Assembly: GCF_018332655.1 (NCBI RefSeq)
Contig: NZ_BOQL01000028.1
Span: forward strand, 1 to 64,000
DNA from: Actinoplanes auranticolor
Lineage (GTDB): Bacteria; Actinomycetota; Actinomycetes; Mycobacteriales; Micromonosporaceae
Direction of reading: 5' to 3'
DNA length: 64,000 bases
Below, one piece after another: positions 1-8,535 of the stretch; positions within the stretch are counted from its first letter, which is position 1; every line of letters begins with the position of its first letter. The notes below the pieces were generated by a model. That model did not search any database and was not told the DNA's origin. It worked only from the letters and a program-made list of their open reading frames with translations. Both the position numbers and the translations under genes were made by a program.

Positions 1-2
1 GA

Positions 3-383
3 TCAGGTTGAAAAAGGCTCATTGGTGGTTCTATGGTCTGCAGGGTCAACCGCCGTGTTCCGGCCAGCGATCGTGGCGAAGGTCGGCATGCCAAGGTTGA
101 CGGCGGCCTGACGACGCTGAATGGCGCCATCAACCTGGGCTAGCTTCTCCTTGGCCGCGGCAAGGCTGACGCGAAGTCCGTCGGCTTCGCCGAGCCAGCC
201 TTCACGTTCCGCTTCTGCGATGCGAGTAGTGAGCTTGTTGCGAATCTCGATCAGGCATTGCCGCTGTTCAGGATCAACGCGAAGGAGCGGACAGCGGACG
301 CAGCTGTGCTCGTGAATGCAGTTGGTGCCGTATGCGCGTCCGCAGTCGCCGAGGGCAAGGCGGCGACGCTCGAAGGCGCGGTG
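3..383 (-). pseudogene. Tyrosine recombinase, C-terminal remnant
   Basis: The reading frame (open from 461 to the stop at 3) carries the C-terminal tail typical of large actinobacterial site-specific integrases found in multi-recombinase clusters. It has an FERRR-ALGDCGRAYGT stretch, a Cys/His motif (CIHEHSCVRC), then LLRVDP and a helical ARIAEAEREGWLGE-like segment. The catalytic core that should precede it is absent: upstream of about 383 the frame becomes unrelated Pro/Arg-rich sequence. It is therefore a remnant rather than a working recombinase. The family assignment rests on recalled motif similarity. Other recombinase debris lies at 3230-4471. Confidence 0.7.
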
Positions 384-786
384 GCCTGCGAGGACCGTCA
401 CGCCCTGTGACGCAGGCGGAGTCGGCCCAACGCACGCTCGTAGCCGATGACAGTGCGTCAAGCGTTGTCGGCGTGCGGCCAGATGTCAGCGTTAGAGCGG
501 GTTTTGGTAGACCACTCGATACGTCAACTGCTGATTGCTGCTGTTTGTGGACAATATTTCCACGACGACATATCTATCCGCGTCGGTCTCTACGCGAATC
601 ATTGTGTCTCTAGCAAGTGCAATGTCTTTCACCCACGGTATGCATCCGCGCCGTGCCGCACAGGGCTGTCGGCCAGTGCCACTTGCGATATCCGTCGGTC
701 GCGCCGTCGGGTAGGCGACACATACGAACCGCAGCGGGTTACGGACGGACCAAGTCAGTAACCGTCCACCGAGAAGCGGAGCCGTC
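384..786. other. Intergenic stretch without a supported gene
   Basis: Several short overlapping frames run through here but none shows a domain, a good ribosome site or consistent codon bias. Local GC is lower than in the flanks around 530-640. The only clear signal is a GGAG ribosome site just upstream of the gene starting at 787. Confidence 0.6.
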
Positions 787-2214
787 ATGCATCGACCTGC
801 ACCTCGTCCCAGCCGCCGTACCACCGCGGCTGCCCCCCTCCCCGTCGCCGTGTCTCCGGTTCGTCGAGTCCATCACCGAAGAGCGGCAGGAACGGCCGTC
901 GCGGTCGGGGTCGCAGCGCTACTGGCTGCCGCCGGACCGTCGGGCACGGCCCAGGCCACACCGGCTGAGGCCCAGCCGGCCACGACTCAGCGGGTCAGTG
1001 TGTCCCACTCCGGCCTGCAGGCAGCCGACAGCAGCTACGGCCACAGCATCAGCGCAGACGGACGCTACGTCGTTTTCGGCTCAAACGATTCCACTCTGGT
1101 TCCCGGCGACACGAACGGCATCGGCGACCTGTTCGTCCGGGACCTGCAGGCCGGCCCCACCACCCGGATCAACGTGTCGAGTACGGGCGCTCAAAGCGAC
1201 GCAACCGCCGGCAACGGGGCGATCAGCGGGAACGGTCGCTACGTCGCCTTCGCTTCGTCGGATTCACACTTGGTCCCAGGGGACACCAACAGCGCCGCTG
1301 ATGTCTTCGTCCGCGACCTGTGGTCCGGCACCATCACCAGAGTTAGCGTGTCCAGCTCCGGCGGGCAGGGCAGCGCCGACAGCCTCGTTCCGGTGATCAC
1401 CGCGGATGGCCGCTACGTCGCGTTCAGCTCGTACGCGTCGAATCTGGTACCTGATGACAGCAACGGCGATCGGCTCGACGCGTTCGTGCGAGACCTGCGA
1501 ACCGGGACCACCAGCATGGTCAGTGTGTCGGACGCCGGTGCCGGCGGTGACCACGAGACCGGCGCCGCCGCGATCAGCGCGGACGGCCGCTATGTCACCC
1601 TCGTCTCGGAGGCCTCGAATTTGGCGCCCGGCGACACCAACCACACCTACGACGTCTTGCTCCGGGACCGCACGGCCGGAACCACCCGCCTGGTCAGCGT
1701 CTCCAGCACCGGCGCCCGGGCCAACGGCGGCAGCTCCAACGCAGCCATGGCACCGAACGGGCGGTACGTGGCGTTCATGTCGCACGCCACCAACCTGACA
1801 CCCGGCGACACCAACCAGGCCACCGACATCTTCGTCCGGGATCTGAAAACCGGCACCACCCGCCTGATAAGCACCTCGGTCGGCCGCTCGGCCAACGGCG
1901 ACAGCCGACAACCAGTGATCAGCAACGACGGGCGCTACGTGGCGTTCACCTCCCACGCGTCGAACCTGACGCCGGGCGACACCAACAACGCCACCGACAT
2001 CTACCTACGGGACCGGCTCACGTCGGCCACCACTCGGATCAGTATCGGCCGCCGCGGCGCCGATACCAACGGCTGGAGCGCCGGACCGGCGATCAGCGCC
2101 GACGGACGGTACATCGCGTACACATCCTTGGCCTCCAACCTCATACCCGGTGACACCAACGACACCTACGACGTCTTCGTCCGCGACCGGGGTGCCCCAG
2201 CCGACCCCCGGTAA
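787..2214 (+). CDS. Secreted TolB/PD40-type beta-propeller protein
   Basis: 475 aa. An Arg-rich N-terminus and a hydrophobic stretch at about residues 38-58, ending in an Ala-rich site, form a signal peptide. The rest is about seven repeats of roughly 60 residues, each with a core like ISADGRYVAFxSxASNLxPGDTN followed by D-x-FVRDL and T-TRxSVSS. This is the WD40-like PD40/TolB propeller pattern, usually a binding scaffold rather than an enzyme. The start is supported by GGAG six bases upstream of ATG. The gene looks intact although its neighbours are mobile-element debris. Ligand and role are unknown. Confidence 0.85.
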   Translation: MHRPAPRPSRRTTAAAPLPVAVSPVRRVHHRRAAGTAVAVGVAALLAAAGPSGTAQATPAEAQPATTQRVSVSHSGLQAADSSYGHSISADGRYVVFGSNDSTLVPGDTNGIGDLFVRDLQAGPTTRINVSSTGAQSDATAGNGAISGNGRYVAFASSDSHLVPGDTNSAADVFVRDLWSGTITRVSVSSSGGQGSADSLVPVITADGRYVAFSSYASNLVPDDSNGDRLDAFVRDLRTGTTSMVSVSDAGAGGDHETGAAAISADGRYVTLVSEASNLAPGDTNHTYDVLLRDRTAGTTRLVSVSSTGARANGGSSNAAMAPNGRYVAFMSHATNLTPGDTNQATDIFVRDLKTGTTRLISTSVGRSANGDSRQPVISNDGRYVAFTSHASNLTPGDTNNATDIYLRDRLTSATTRISIGRRGADTNGWSAGPAISADGRYIAYTSLASNLIPGDTNDTYDVFVRDRGAPADPR

Positions 2215-2297
2215 CCGTGACCCCAGACGGCGCGCTGACCCTACGTGACCTCAACCAGTCGCAAATACCGCACTGTCATCAAGACCTGCAAGGGCTT

Positions 2298-2330
2298 CCG
2301 GCCACGGTCATGACATGTGACCGTGGCCGG
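2298..2330 (+). terminator. Perfect 13-bp hairpin downstream of the propeller gene
   Basis: CCGGCCACGGTCA (2298-2310) is exactly complementary to 2318-2330 across a 7-base loop. It lies 84 bp after the propeller stop codon. There is no T-run, so it is a terminator-like or transcript-stabilising hairpin by position rather than a classical intrinsic terminator. Confidence 0.55.
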
Positions 2331-2460
2331 ACCGCCGTCCTCCTAATCCGCTGCTTGCATCGGTAAGGCGAGAAGGGGCTTCTAGTCTGATGCGTGAGCG
2401 CCTTGCGGTGGAGGTAGCCTGCGGCTGTGACCAGCGATGATGTGAAACCGAGCCGGGTTC

Positions 2461-2775
2461 TTGGCGGGTTGTGTGGCGGGCGTTGCGGTGGGACATGTCG
2501 ACGATCCCCGCTATGCCTCGTTGACGTGGCAGACCGCCGACCGCAACGTCCGCAACAGCTGGCTGTTGGTCGTCTTCGCCGTCGGTCTCACGGTCCAGGT
2601 CATTCTGGTCGTCGTGCGCCTGGTGCGCGGTGACGAGTGGTCGAACACCGTCGCAACCGCCGCAACCGCCATGTGCTTTGCGGTCGGTCTCGGGTTCCTC
2701 TGGGTGGCCCGCCGGCGCAGCAAGCGCTACCTGGAGCGCAACGGAGCACCTCCCCAGTCGGGGAGCGGGCAGTGA
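2461..2775 (+). CDS. Small two-helix membrane protein
   Basis: 104 aa if started at TTG 2461; in-frame GTG codons at 2473 and 2488 are alternatives. Two hydrophobic segments (about residues 34-52 and 66-83) are separated by a charged loop, and the C-terminus is basic (RRRSKRYLE). No family was recognised. It is followed 56 bp later by another small membrane protein in the same direction, so the two may be co-transcribed. Coding character rests on the clean amphipathic layout and codon bias only. Confidence 0.5.
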   Translation: MAGCVAGVAVGHVDDPRYASLTWQTADRNVRNSWLLVVFAVGLTVQVILVVVRLVRGDEWSNTVATAATAMCFAVGLGFLWVARRRSKRYLERNGAPPQSGSGQ

Positions 2776-2831
2776 CGGCGAAGATCCGTCCGATTCAAGC
2801 CCGCCGGCAGACCCGAGAGTAGGTTTCGTCA

Positions 2832-3134
2832 GTGGATCAACTGTCCTGGCTGTTCATAGCGGCGGCCGTCATCGGCATCGCCCCTGCCATCTACGGCGTC
2901 ATCATGTGGTCAACGGGTCGCATGTCGCCACGGGACCGGCACCATTTCCCCACGGCCGCAAGAGCCGGCCGGTACTACGTGTGCGGCGGACTCGCCGTGG
3001 TGGCGTTGTCATCAGCGGCGCTACTGAGCCGCCGTGATCATGTGTGGTGGAGTCTCGTGGTCCTCGCGGTGGCGATGACTCTGAGCGCTTTGGCGTTTCT
3101 TCGCTACCGGCCTCGCCCACCCGCCGCAGGTTGA
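2832..3134 (+). CDS. Small three-helix membrane protein
   Basis: 100 aa, GTG start. Hydrophobic segments lie at about residues 5-25, 47-66 and 71-90, with a short basic loop (RMSPRDRHH) after the first. The tail is Pro/Arg-rich. No conserved family was recognised. It lies in tandem with the small membrane protein ending at 2775. Both sit inside an island of decayed mobile genes and could be cargo. Confidence 0.5.
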   Translation: MDQLSWLFIAAAVIGIAPAIYGVIMWSTGRMSPRDRHHFPTAARAGRYYVCGGLAVVALSSAALLSRRDHVWWSLVVLAVAMTLSALAFLRYRPRPPAAG

Positions 3135-3229
3135 CAGGCGGCTCATACCTGAGATTGCTAGGACGGCAGATGCCAGGCCAGCTGCCAACCGATGGTCACC
3201 GCATCATCAAGTGCGATGGCTTTCCCAAG

Positions 3230-4471
3230 CTAGGGGTCCCGCCGAGGTAGGCGGGTAACTCTGCGTGCGTGTTCGAGCGCCTCTGTGAGGTTGTGCGTGT
3301 GCAGAGCGAGTCGCTGGATGTTTGCGATTGCCACTTCGAGGTTCGCGGCGAGGGTTCTCGTTGTCGCGGCGTAGGCGGGTGTTCTCTTGCCGCAGGCTCG
3401 TCAGGGTGGTGCTGTCGACGGCGCTGCATGCTGCTTGGTCTGTTGCTGGACTGGTCGCCAGTTCGATGCAGATCGCGGGGAACCGGCGGCGCAGGGTGGT
3501 GTTTGCCATTCCGAGGCGCTGGGCGAGGACGAGGACGCTGGGTCGGCGGCCGGTGGCGGCATTCTCCTCGCGTAGTGCGTTCAGTGCGGTGCGGACGTCG
3601 GCTTCGGTGATCGTGGATGGCTTCGCGACTGCCTCAGCGAGCCAGAACCGCTGGTAGCCCCCGGCGCCGCGACCCAAGGGAACGTCGAACACCGTCAACG
3701 CCGCCTGCTCCGACAGCCGCAGCCCAGTGCGAACCATCAAATCGCAGAACGCGCTGTTGCGCCGAGCCCACCGGCCGCGGAACCCTGCCCCCGGCAACCC
3801 CTCGGAGATGAAGCCCCGCACCCCGACGTCGCGCCACCGCCGATACGCCTCCGGCGGCAGCCACTGCACCGCTCCCGCGCCGCATCATGCGAATACGTCG
3901 CCGGCCGCTACTCATCCCACATCCGGGCCCCTGCCCACCCCGCACCAAACCCGGCCGGTCGGCGCGTCACCTGCGGCACGGGGTTGCGCTGCACTTGGCC
4001 GCGGCGCACCGCCCATCGATAGAACCGGTTGACCGCCGCGACCTCCCGGTCCCAGGTCGCCCCAGCCACCCGAGGCCCGTCGGGGTCCCGGCGACGCCAC
4101 ACCAGATAGGCAAGATGATCGTCCTCGGAAGCGTCCCGCCACGAACGCCGGTCACGAGCCGACCAGAGGAACGACAAGAACGCCGCCACGTTCCGCGCAT
4201 ACCCCGACTGCGTCGTGGCCGCTGCCGCACGCATCGTCGGCTCCCGAAAGAAGCCGTTGAGGACCACGTCGAATCCAAACGACGGCGACACCAGGAACGG
4301 CGTCCCCGGCTCAACACCAGACTCCGCCAGCCACCCCGGCCAGGCCGCACAAAACTGCGCCATCCCCGGCAACGGTGACGACGGCACAGGCAACTCAGCG
4401 CGCGTGAACCGCACACGCCACACAGGATCCGACACGGCCGTGATCATGCCGGTCACTGACCGGGTATGCAC
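3230..4471 (-). pseudogene. Broken tyrosine recombinase fused to a coiled-coil partner protein
   Basis: Reading leftwards from 4471, about 187 codons encode an integrase N-terminal region with a SAM-like core-binding domain. They end at an in-frame TAG (3908-3910) after MWDE. Homologous coding continues past the stop (RPATYSHDAARER), then loses one base near 3870 and resumes in another frame with RNSAFCDLMVRTGLRLSE, which holds the first catalytic Arg of the fold. Near 3611 this jumps directly into a different protein (TEADVRTALNALREE, then TTLRRRFP) resembling the small accessory protein of such clusters. One extra base at 3352-3354 shifts the end; in the corrected frame it continues as LAANLEVAIANIQRLAL and stops at 3230. 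The rest of the catalytic domain is missing. Confidence 0.8.
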
Positions 4472-4473
4472 AA

Positions 4474-4918
4474 GGCCTGGTCGTGAAGGACCTTGACGGC
4501 CTGTACCGGCCGGGCCGGGTGGTGGAAGCTCAAGCGGCGCGTCACCACCGAGGCGATCATCGGCGGGATCATCGGGGCGGTCGACGACCCACGGGTGCCG
4601 CTGCTCGACCGCGTCGACGACCGGGGCGGCTGCGCTACCTGGCGCGGACCGTGCCGCTCACGCTGAGCCAACGACAGGAGATCGGTCGGACGCTCCCTGC
4701 GGCCGGCGATGCGCCCGTGGCCGCAGCCACTGCCGGCGGCCTGGAGCGGCCAGCTCGATTGGCGCGAGCCGCAGCCCTACGTGCAGGTCGCGCCGCTGCT
4801 GGTGGTCGAGATCGTGGTCGACCAGGCGTATGAGCGAGGGCGGTACCGCCACCCAGTTCGGCATCTTCGCTTACGCGCTGACCTTGATCCGGCCGACCTG
4901 GAACGGTGGCGGCCGTAG
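4474..4918 (+). pseudogene. ATP-dependent DNA ligase, C-terminal remnant with frameshifts
   Basis: Four consecutive stretches match the C-terminal half of actinobacterial ATP-dependent DNA ligases but lie in changing frames. GLVVKDLDGLYRPGR runs to 4518. WWKLKRRVTTEAIIGGIIG starts at 4520 after one extra G. GRLRYLARTVPL and what follows run from about 4629 to 4706. WPQPLPAAWSGQLDW to PADLERWRP runs from about 4709 to the TAG ending at 4918. The adenylation lysine and the N-terminal half are absent. This cannot make a ligase. It sits between recombinase and repeat-protein remnants. Confidence 0.75.
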
Positions 4919-4934
4919 GCGAGCCCGCCGACGC

Positions 4935-5165
4935 CGGCGAACAGGTCGACTCAGTGCGTCGAAGTCACCGCGCTCGGCGAGTCGACCGGCGGCGTGAGAG
5001 TCGCCGGCGTCAGCGCGGGCGCGCAATGCCTCGAAGTCACCGCGCTCGGCTAACACGTCGACCAGCCGGTGAGCGGCCCAAGACTCACCAGCATCGGCGC
5101 AAGGCGCGCAGCGCGGCGGTATCGCCGCGCTCAACCAACAGCTGACCGACAGCTCGTTCAGCCGG
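4935..5165 (-). pseudogene. Remnant of a helical repeat protein
   Basis: On the minus strand two to three copies of a repeat like LAERGDFEALRARADAGD-x-x-AA-x-RL are visible. Such units are common in large actinobacterial helical-repeat proteins. The most upstream copy (QLLVERGDTAALRAL) is in a different frame from the next, and no start or long frame surrounds them. It is interpreted as a short relic of a longer gene. Confidence 0.55.
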
Positions 5166-5199
5166 AAGGTGGCTGGCGGCTGCACGCCCGGGAGTCGCG

Positions 5200-5218
5200 T
5201 TAAAGAAACTTTAAAGAA
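5200..5218 (+). promoter_or_regulatory. Two TTAAAGAA boxes spaced 11 bp
   Basis: TTAAAGAA occurs at 5200-5207 and again at 5211-5218, exactly 11 bp apart. They lie about 85-100 bp upstream of the start of the duplicated secreted protein (5303). Direct repeats with one-helical-turn phasing are the usual operator form of OmpR/PhoB-family response regulators; the assignment here is inference. A similar pair precedes the CYP152 gene (33295-33316). Confidence 0.45.
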
Positions 5219-5302
5219 CGCTTGCTCAGCGTCATGAACTCCTGCCACATCATTGCTCGTATATCTCGGCACAAGCAGTACCGAGACGAAGAGGAGCCGT
5301 GC

Positions 5303-6208
5303 ATGTATCGACGCGGAGTCAGCAGCCGGACGCGCAAGCTGGTGATTGGAGGTGCCGCCGCAGCACTGCTCGGCTCGGCGCTCGCGGTCGGCACGGGGAT
5401 GAGCCAGGCCGCCGAACAGAGCAACGCCGCAGCCAGCTCCGGTAACATCAACGCTTTGGTGCCGGCGCTGGGTTTCGGCCCGGGCAATCCGAACGCGACG
5501 GCCGACCGCGTGGGCCCTACCGGGGTAAAAGTTCCCGGTCGCTGCCCACCCACTCAAGCCCAAGTGAACGCGCAGGTAGCGCTCAAGAATGCGAACCTTC
5601 CGAGTGGAACGGACCTTGAAAGCCGCATCCAACGTTTCGAAAAGACCTTGTCGGCGATTCAAGACTTGAAATGCCCCGCATCTTCCACGACTTTGCTGGG
5701 CCGCTTGAATTCCTTGACCGCGCTGCGCGGAAACGCGAACCGCGATAACATCCTGCGTGGTTTTGGTTTGAACGAAACGCCAGCAGATAACGCCGCCGCC
5801 ACAGGATCCGGTGACGCGGCCGCGGGTGGAGCGACGGGGAACGCCGGAGCCAGCTCCGATAACACTAACGCTTTGGTGCCGGCGCTGGGTTTCGGCCCGG
5901 GCAATCCGAACGCGACGGCCGACCGCGTGGGCCCTACCGGGGTAAAAGTTCCCGGTCGCTGCCCACCCACTCAAGCCCAAGTGAACGCGCAGGTAGCGCT
6001 CAAGAATGCGAACCTTCCGAGTGGAACGGACCTTGAAAGCCGCATCCAACGTTTCGAAAAAACCTTGTCGGCGATTCAAGACTTGAAATGCCCCGCATCT
6101 TCCACGACTTTGCTGGGCCGCTTGAATTCCTTGACCGCGCTGCGCGGAAACGCGAACCGCGATAACATCCTGCGTGGTTTGGGTTTGAACGAAACGCCAG
6201 CCGGATAA
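5303..6208 (+). CDS. Secreted protein with two near-identical repeats
   Basis: 301 aa from ATG 5303, which has GAGGAG about six bases upstream; the frame is open from 5222 but nothing supports an earlier start. Residues 1-38 are a signal peptide (basic start, hydrophobic core, Ala-rich end). The mature protein is two copies of a roughly 111-residue unit, ALVPALGFGPGNPN to GLNETPA, joined by an Ala/Gly/Ser linker. Each unit has two cysteines (PGRCPPTQ and LKCPASS), probably a disulfide. Only one residue differs within the unit (LRGFG versus LRGLG). Codons such as TTG, GAA and AAT are commoner than in neighbouring genes, suggesting transfer. No known domain was recognised. Confidence 0.85.
   Translation: MYRRGVSSRTRKLVIGGAAAALLGSALAVGTGMSQAAEQSNAAASSGNINALVPALGFGPGNPNATADRVGPTGVKVPGRCPPTQAQVNAQVALKNANLPSGTDLESRIQRFEKTLSAIQDLKCPASSTTLLGRLNSLTALRGNANRDNILRGFGLNETPADNAAATGSGDAAAGGATGNAGASSDNTNALVPALGFGPGNPNATADRVGPTGVKVPGRCPPTQAQVNAQVALKNANLPSGTDLESRIQRFEKTLSAIQDLKCPASSTTLLGRLNSLTALRGNANRDNILRGLGLNETPAG
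5451..6201 (+). repeat. 334-bp direct repeat inside the secreted-protein gene
   Basis: Bases 5451-5784 and 5868-6201 are the same 334-bp sequence with two substitutions seen, offset by 417 bp (139 codons). The offset is a multiple of three, so gain or loss of a copy by recombination would keep the frame. Identity at synonymous positions implies a very recent duplication. Confidence 0.9.
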
Positions 6209-6378
6209 AGCCGCGGGGAATGCGGCGCCGCAAAACGCGCCAGCGAAACAAGCGGCTCGCAGAGCGGCGCCGCGGACAACGGCAACCTGATCCTTCGCGG
6301 ATCCTGATCCACCGCACGGAACCGCCTCACCGGAGGCCCTCGCACCACGGGGGTCTCCGGCGCGTCCGTGTGTGGGCC

Positions 6379-7023
6379 ATGCGCGCGGTGATCTTCGGCT
6401 ACTTCGGCACGCTGACCGACCCCGGCGCTGAGGAGTATCGCGAGCCCCTCGCGCACCGCACCGGCGGGCTGCTCGGCGGCTGCCGGCCACGGTTCTGGGA
6501 GGCGCTTGCCGGGAGCTTCGGCGAGCGCTCCGCGTCGCTGTATGGCTACGTCAGCAGCAAAGATGAGATGTATGACCTGATGGTCGACTGGGTCGACGGC
6601 GAGGACGGGCCGCCTCCAGCACCGAGCGGTAACTTGCGCAGCGACTTGTTCGGACTGGCCCACCGCATCCGCCGGTCCATCCTGCGGCATCCCTGGATGA
6701 CCAGCGTCGCCGCAGGCCGGCCCAACTTCGGGCCGAACTCGCTGGCGTGGCACGAATACGGCTTGGCCGTCATGGACGACCGCGGGCTGACCATCGGCGA
6801 AATGCTCGTCGCCAACGAGATCCTGCAATCGTTCGTCCGTGGCTTCACCACCCGCGAGTTGGCCGAGCAGCAGGCCCTGCAAAGGGCCGGCCTCGACGCC
6901 GACGCATGGGGACGAGCGATGCGGCCGTACACCGAGGCGATCGAAAAAAGCGGCCGGTACCCGCGGTTCACCCGGGTCGTGCGAGACCCGCACCTTCCAC
7001 CCGCGCCTGACCGGCACGAACTG
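6379..7023 (+). pseudogene. Chimera of a HAD-hydrolase start and a TetR C-terminal domain
   Basis: From 6379 the frame begins MRAVIFGYFGTLTDPGAEEY, the N-terminus of an HAD-family hydrolase, but the nucleophile Asp of the DYFGTL motif is Gly. After about 50 codons, near 6530, it passes without a stop into SLYGYVSSKDEMYDLMVD and the ligand-binding domain of a TetR-family regulator (HPWMTS, GPNSLAWHEYG, RELAEQQAL, SGRYPRF). The TetR DNA-binding helix-turn-helix is missing, and sequence after 7023 no longer matches. Two deletion-joined fragments are the simplest reading. Confidence 0.65.
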
Positions 7024-7528
7024 GCGAAACGGCTCCCGTTGAATGTCGGCGGGGGCCGTTGCATGCGTGCCCCCGCAGGCGGGCGTGCCGTACTGCACCC
7101 ACCGGCCGGGCTCGAGCCACGATCCGTAGGTCACCACCCGTGCGTGGTCGACGCGCGTCGCATGGGTCGCGTGCCACCTGTTGGCCAGGCCGCGGCCGTT
7201 GCCGCCGGGGCCGCGTTCGCCGCTCACGAGCGCTTCCACCGGGCGTCGGTGTGCCCAGCTGCTCCTCGATCTCGGTGGGCTCCAGGTGCACCGGGATACC
7301 GGCCGGTTGCCGACCTTGATCAGGAAGTTTCCTCGGCCGATCAGGACCTCTTCGCCGTCGGCGCCGGCCGACCAGGCCGGTGGTGCCGCCCAGGACAGCA
7401 CCTCGCGGCGTTCGGCCTGCGACAGCGGCCGGACCCGGGACGCGGCGTCGAGTTCCAGGTCCGAGCAGGCGCCGATCATCATCACCGCGCATCGGTCGGC
7501 GAAGCTGCGGGCCTTGGCCCGGTCCTCA

Positions 7529-7546
7529 GTGCCCGTCCGGAAACCG
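7529..7546 (+). repeat. Left terminal inverted repeat of the IS
   Basis: GTGCCCGTCCGGAAACCG begins right after the target duplication TCA. It matches the complement of the other end except at two positions. Confidence 0.85.
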
Positions 7547-7548
7547 GT

Positions 7549-8427
7549 TCAGGTGTGGTGATGGCGTGCGAGTCGGCGGGTCATGACGATGATCATTGAC
7601 CATTGGACGATGGCGGCGTGGTGCTCGGCTCGGCGTTCGTAGTCGCGGACGGTGCGCCGGCATCGGCTGATCCAGGACAGGGTTCTTTCCACGACCCAAC
7701 GCCGCGGCAGGACTTGGAAGCCGATCTGTCCGGCGAGTTTCGCGACGATCTGCACGGTGACGCCGAGCCTGGCGGCGTAGTCGGTCAGCGTGCCGCTGTA
7801 GCCGCTGTCGGCCCAGGTCATCGTGATGTGGCGGCAGAACATGCGGACGGCCCAGATCAGTGCGGGTCCGGCTTGACGGTCCTGGACTGAAGCGGCGCTG
7901 ACCGCGACGACGAGCAGCATGCCGATGGTATCGACAGCGATGTGGCGTTTACGACCGTTAATTTTCTTGCCGGCGTCGTAGCCGCGGCTGGCCCGGGCCA
8001 CGGTCTCCGCGGCGCGCACCGATTGCGAGTCGATGATTGCCGCGGTCGGCTCCCGGTCTTTGCCTGCGGCGGCTCTGGCCTGGTCCCGTAGCCGGTTGTG
8101 GACGTGGTTGACGGTACCGTCGGTGCTCCAGCGGGCGTGATAGTCGTAGACGGTCTGCCAGGGCGGGAAATCGGCGGGCAAGGCCCGCCAGACGCAGCCG
8201 TTGTGAGCGAGGTAGCGGATGGCGTCGACGATGTCGCGGCGTGCGTGCACCGGCCGGCGTCCGCCTCGGCGGGTCGGGTGTCCGGTAGGGATGAGCGGCG
8301 CGATGACCTGCCATTCCGCGTCGGTGGTATCTGACGGGTAGCGGCGGGCTCGCAGCGTGGGCAGATGCTCGGTGGACATGGTGGGGGTCGGGCATGCGCC
8401 GGCTCCGCCGACCAGGTAGAACGTCAT
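7549..8427 (-). CDS. IS5-family DDE transposase
   Basis: 292 aa from the ATG at 8427; an in-frame ATG at 8379 (MSTEHLPTLR) gives 276 aa and is equally plausible. The N-terminus YPSDTTDAEWQVIAPLIP and WRALPADFPPWQTVYDYHARW are the DUF4096-like helix-turn-helix region. The catalytic triad is visible as D in AAIIDSQSV, D in TWADSGYSG and E in WVVERTLSWISRCRR. The reading frame is complete and the key residues are present, so the element may still move. It almost fills the IS, with the stop three bases inside the left repeat. Confidence 0.92.
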   Translation of the reverse strand: MTFYLVGGAGACPTPTMSTEHLPTLRARRYPSDTTDAEWQVIAPLIPTGHPTRRGGRRPVHARRDIVDAIRYLAHNGCVWRALPADFPPWQTVYDYHARWSTDGTVNHVHNRLRDQARAAAGKDREPTAAIIDSQSVRAAETVARASRGYDAGKKINGRKRHIAVDTIGMLLVVAVSAASVQDRQAGPALIWAVRMFCRHITMTWADSGYSGTLTDYAARLGVTVQIVAKLAGQIGFQVLPRRWVVERTLSWISRCRRTVRDYERRAEHHAAIVQWSMIIVMTRRLARHHHT

Positions 8428-8428
8428 A

Positions 8429-8490
8429 TAGGGCCTTGAGGGATCGAGCGTGTTCGGTGTGGTTACCTGCGCTTCTACCTCAAGGCCCTA
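8429..8490. repeat. 13-bp perfect inverted repeat between transposase and right IS end
   Basis: TAGGGCCTTGAGG (8429-8441) is perfectly complementary to 8478-8490 with a 36-base spacer. It lies immediately upstream of the first transposase ATG. In the transcript it could form a stem that limits read-through transcription or translation of the transposase, a common IS device; this role is inferred. Confidence 0.6.
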
Positions 8491-8535
8491 CCTATGTCAC
8501 CGAGACGCGCCGTACCGCAAACCCAACGACAGCCT

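Noticed and set aside
492..824. A 110-codon minus-strand frame ending in a plausible-looking YVVVEIL stretch
   Set aside because: It overlaps the start and ribosome site of the propeller gene, has no recognisable domain, and its first half is Arg/Pro-rich. It may be another relic, but I cannot support it.
6220..6378. N-terminal extension of the HAD/TetR chimera to 6220
   Set aside because: The extra residues are Arg-rich and start right after the repeat gene stop; HAD similarity begins only at 6379.
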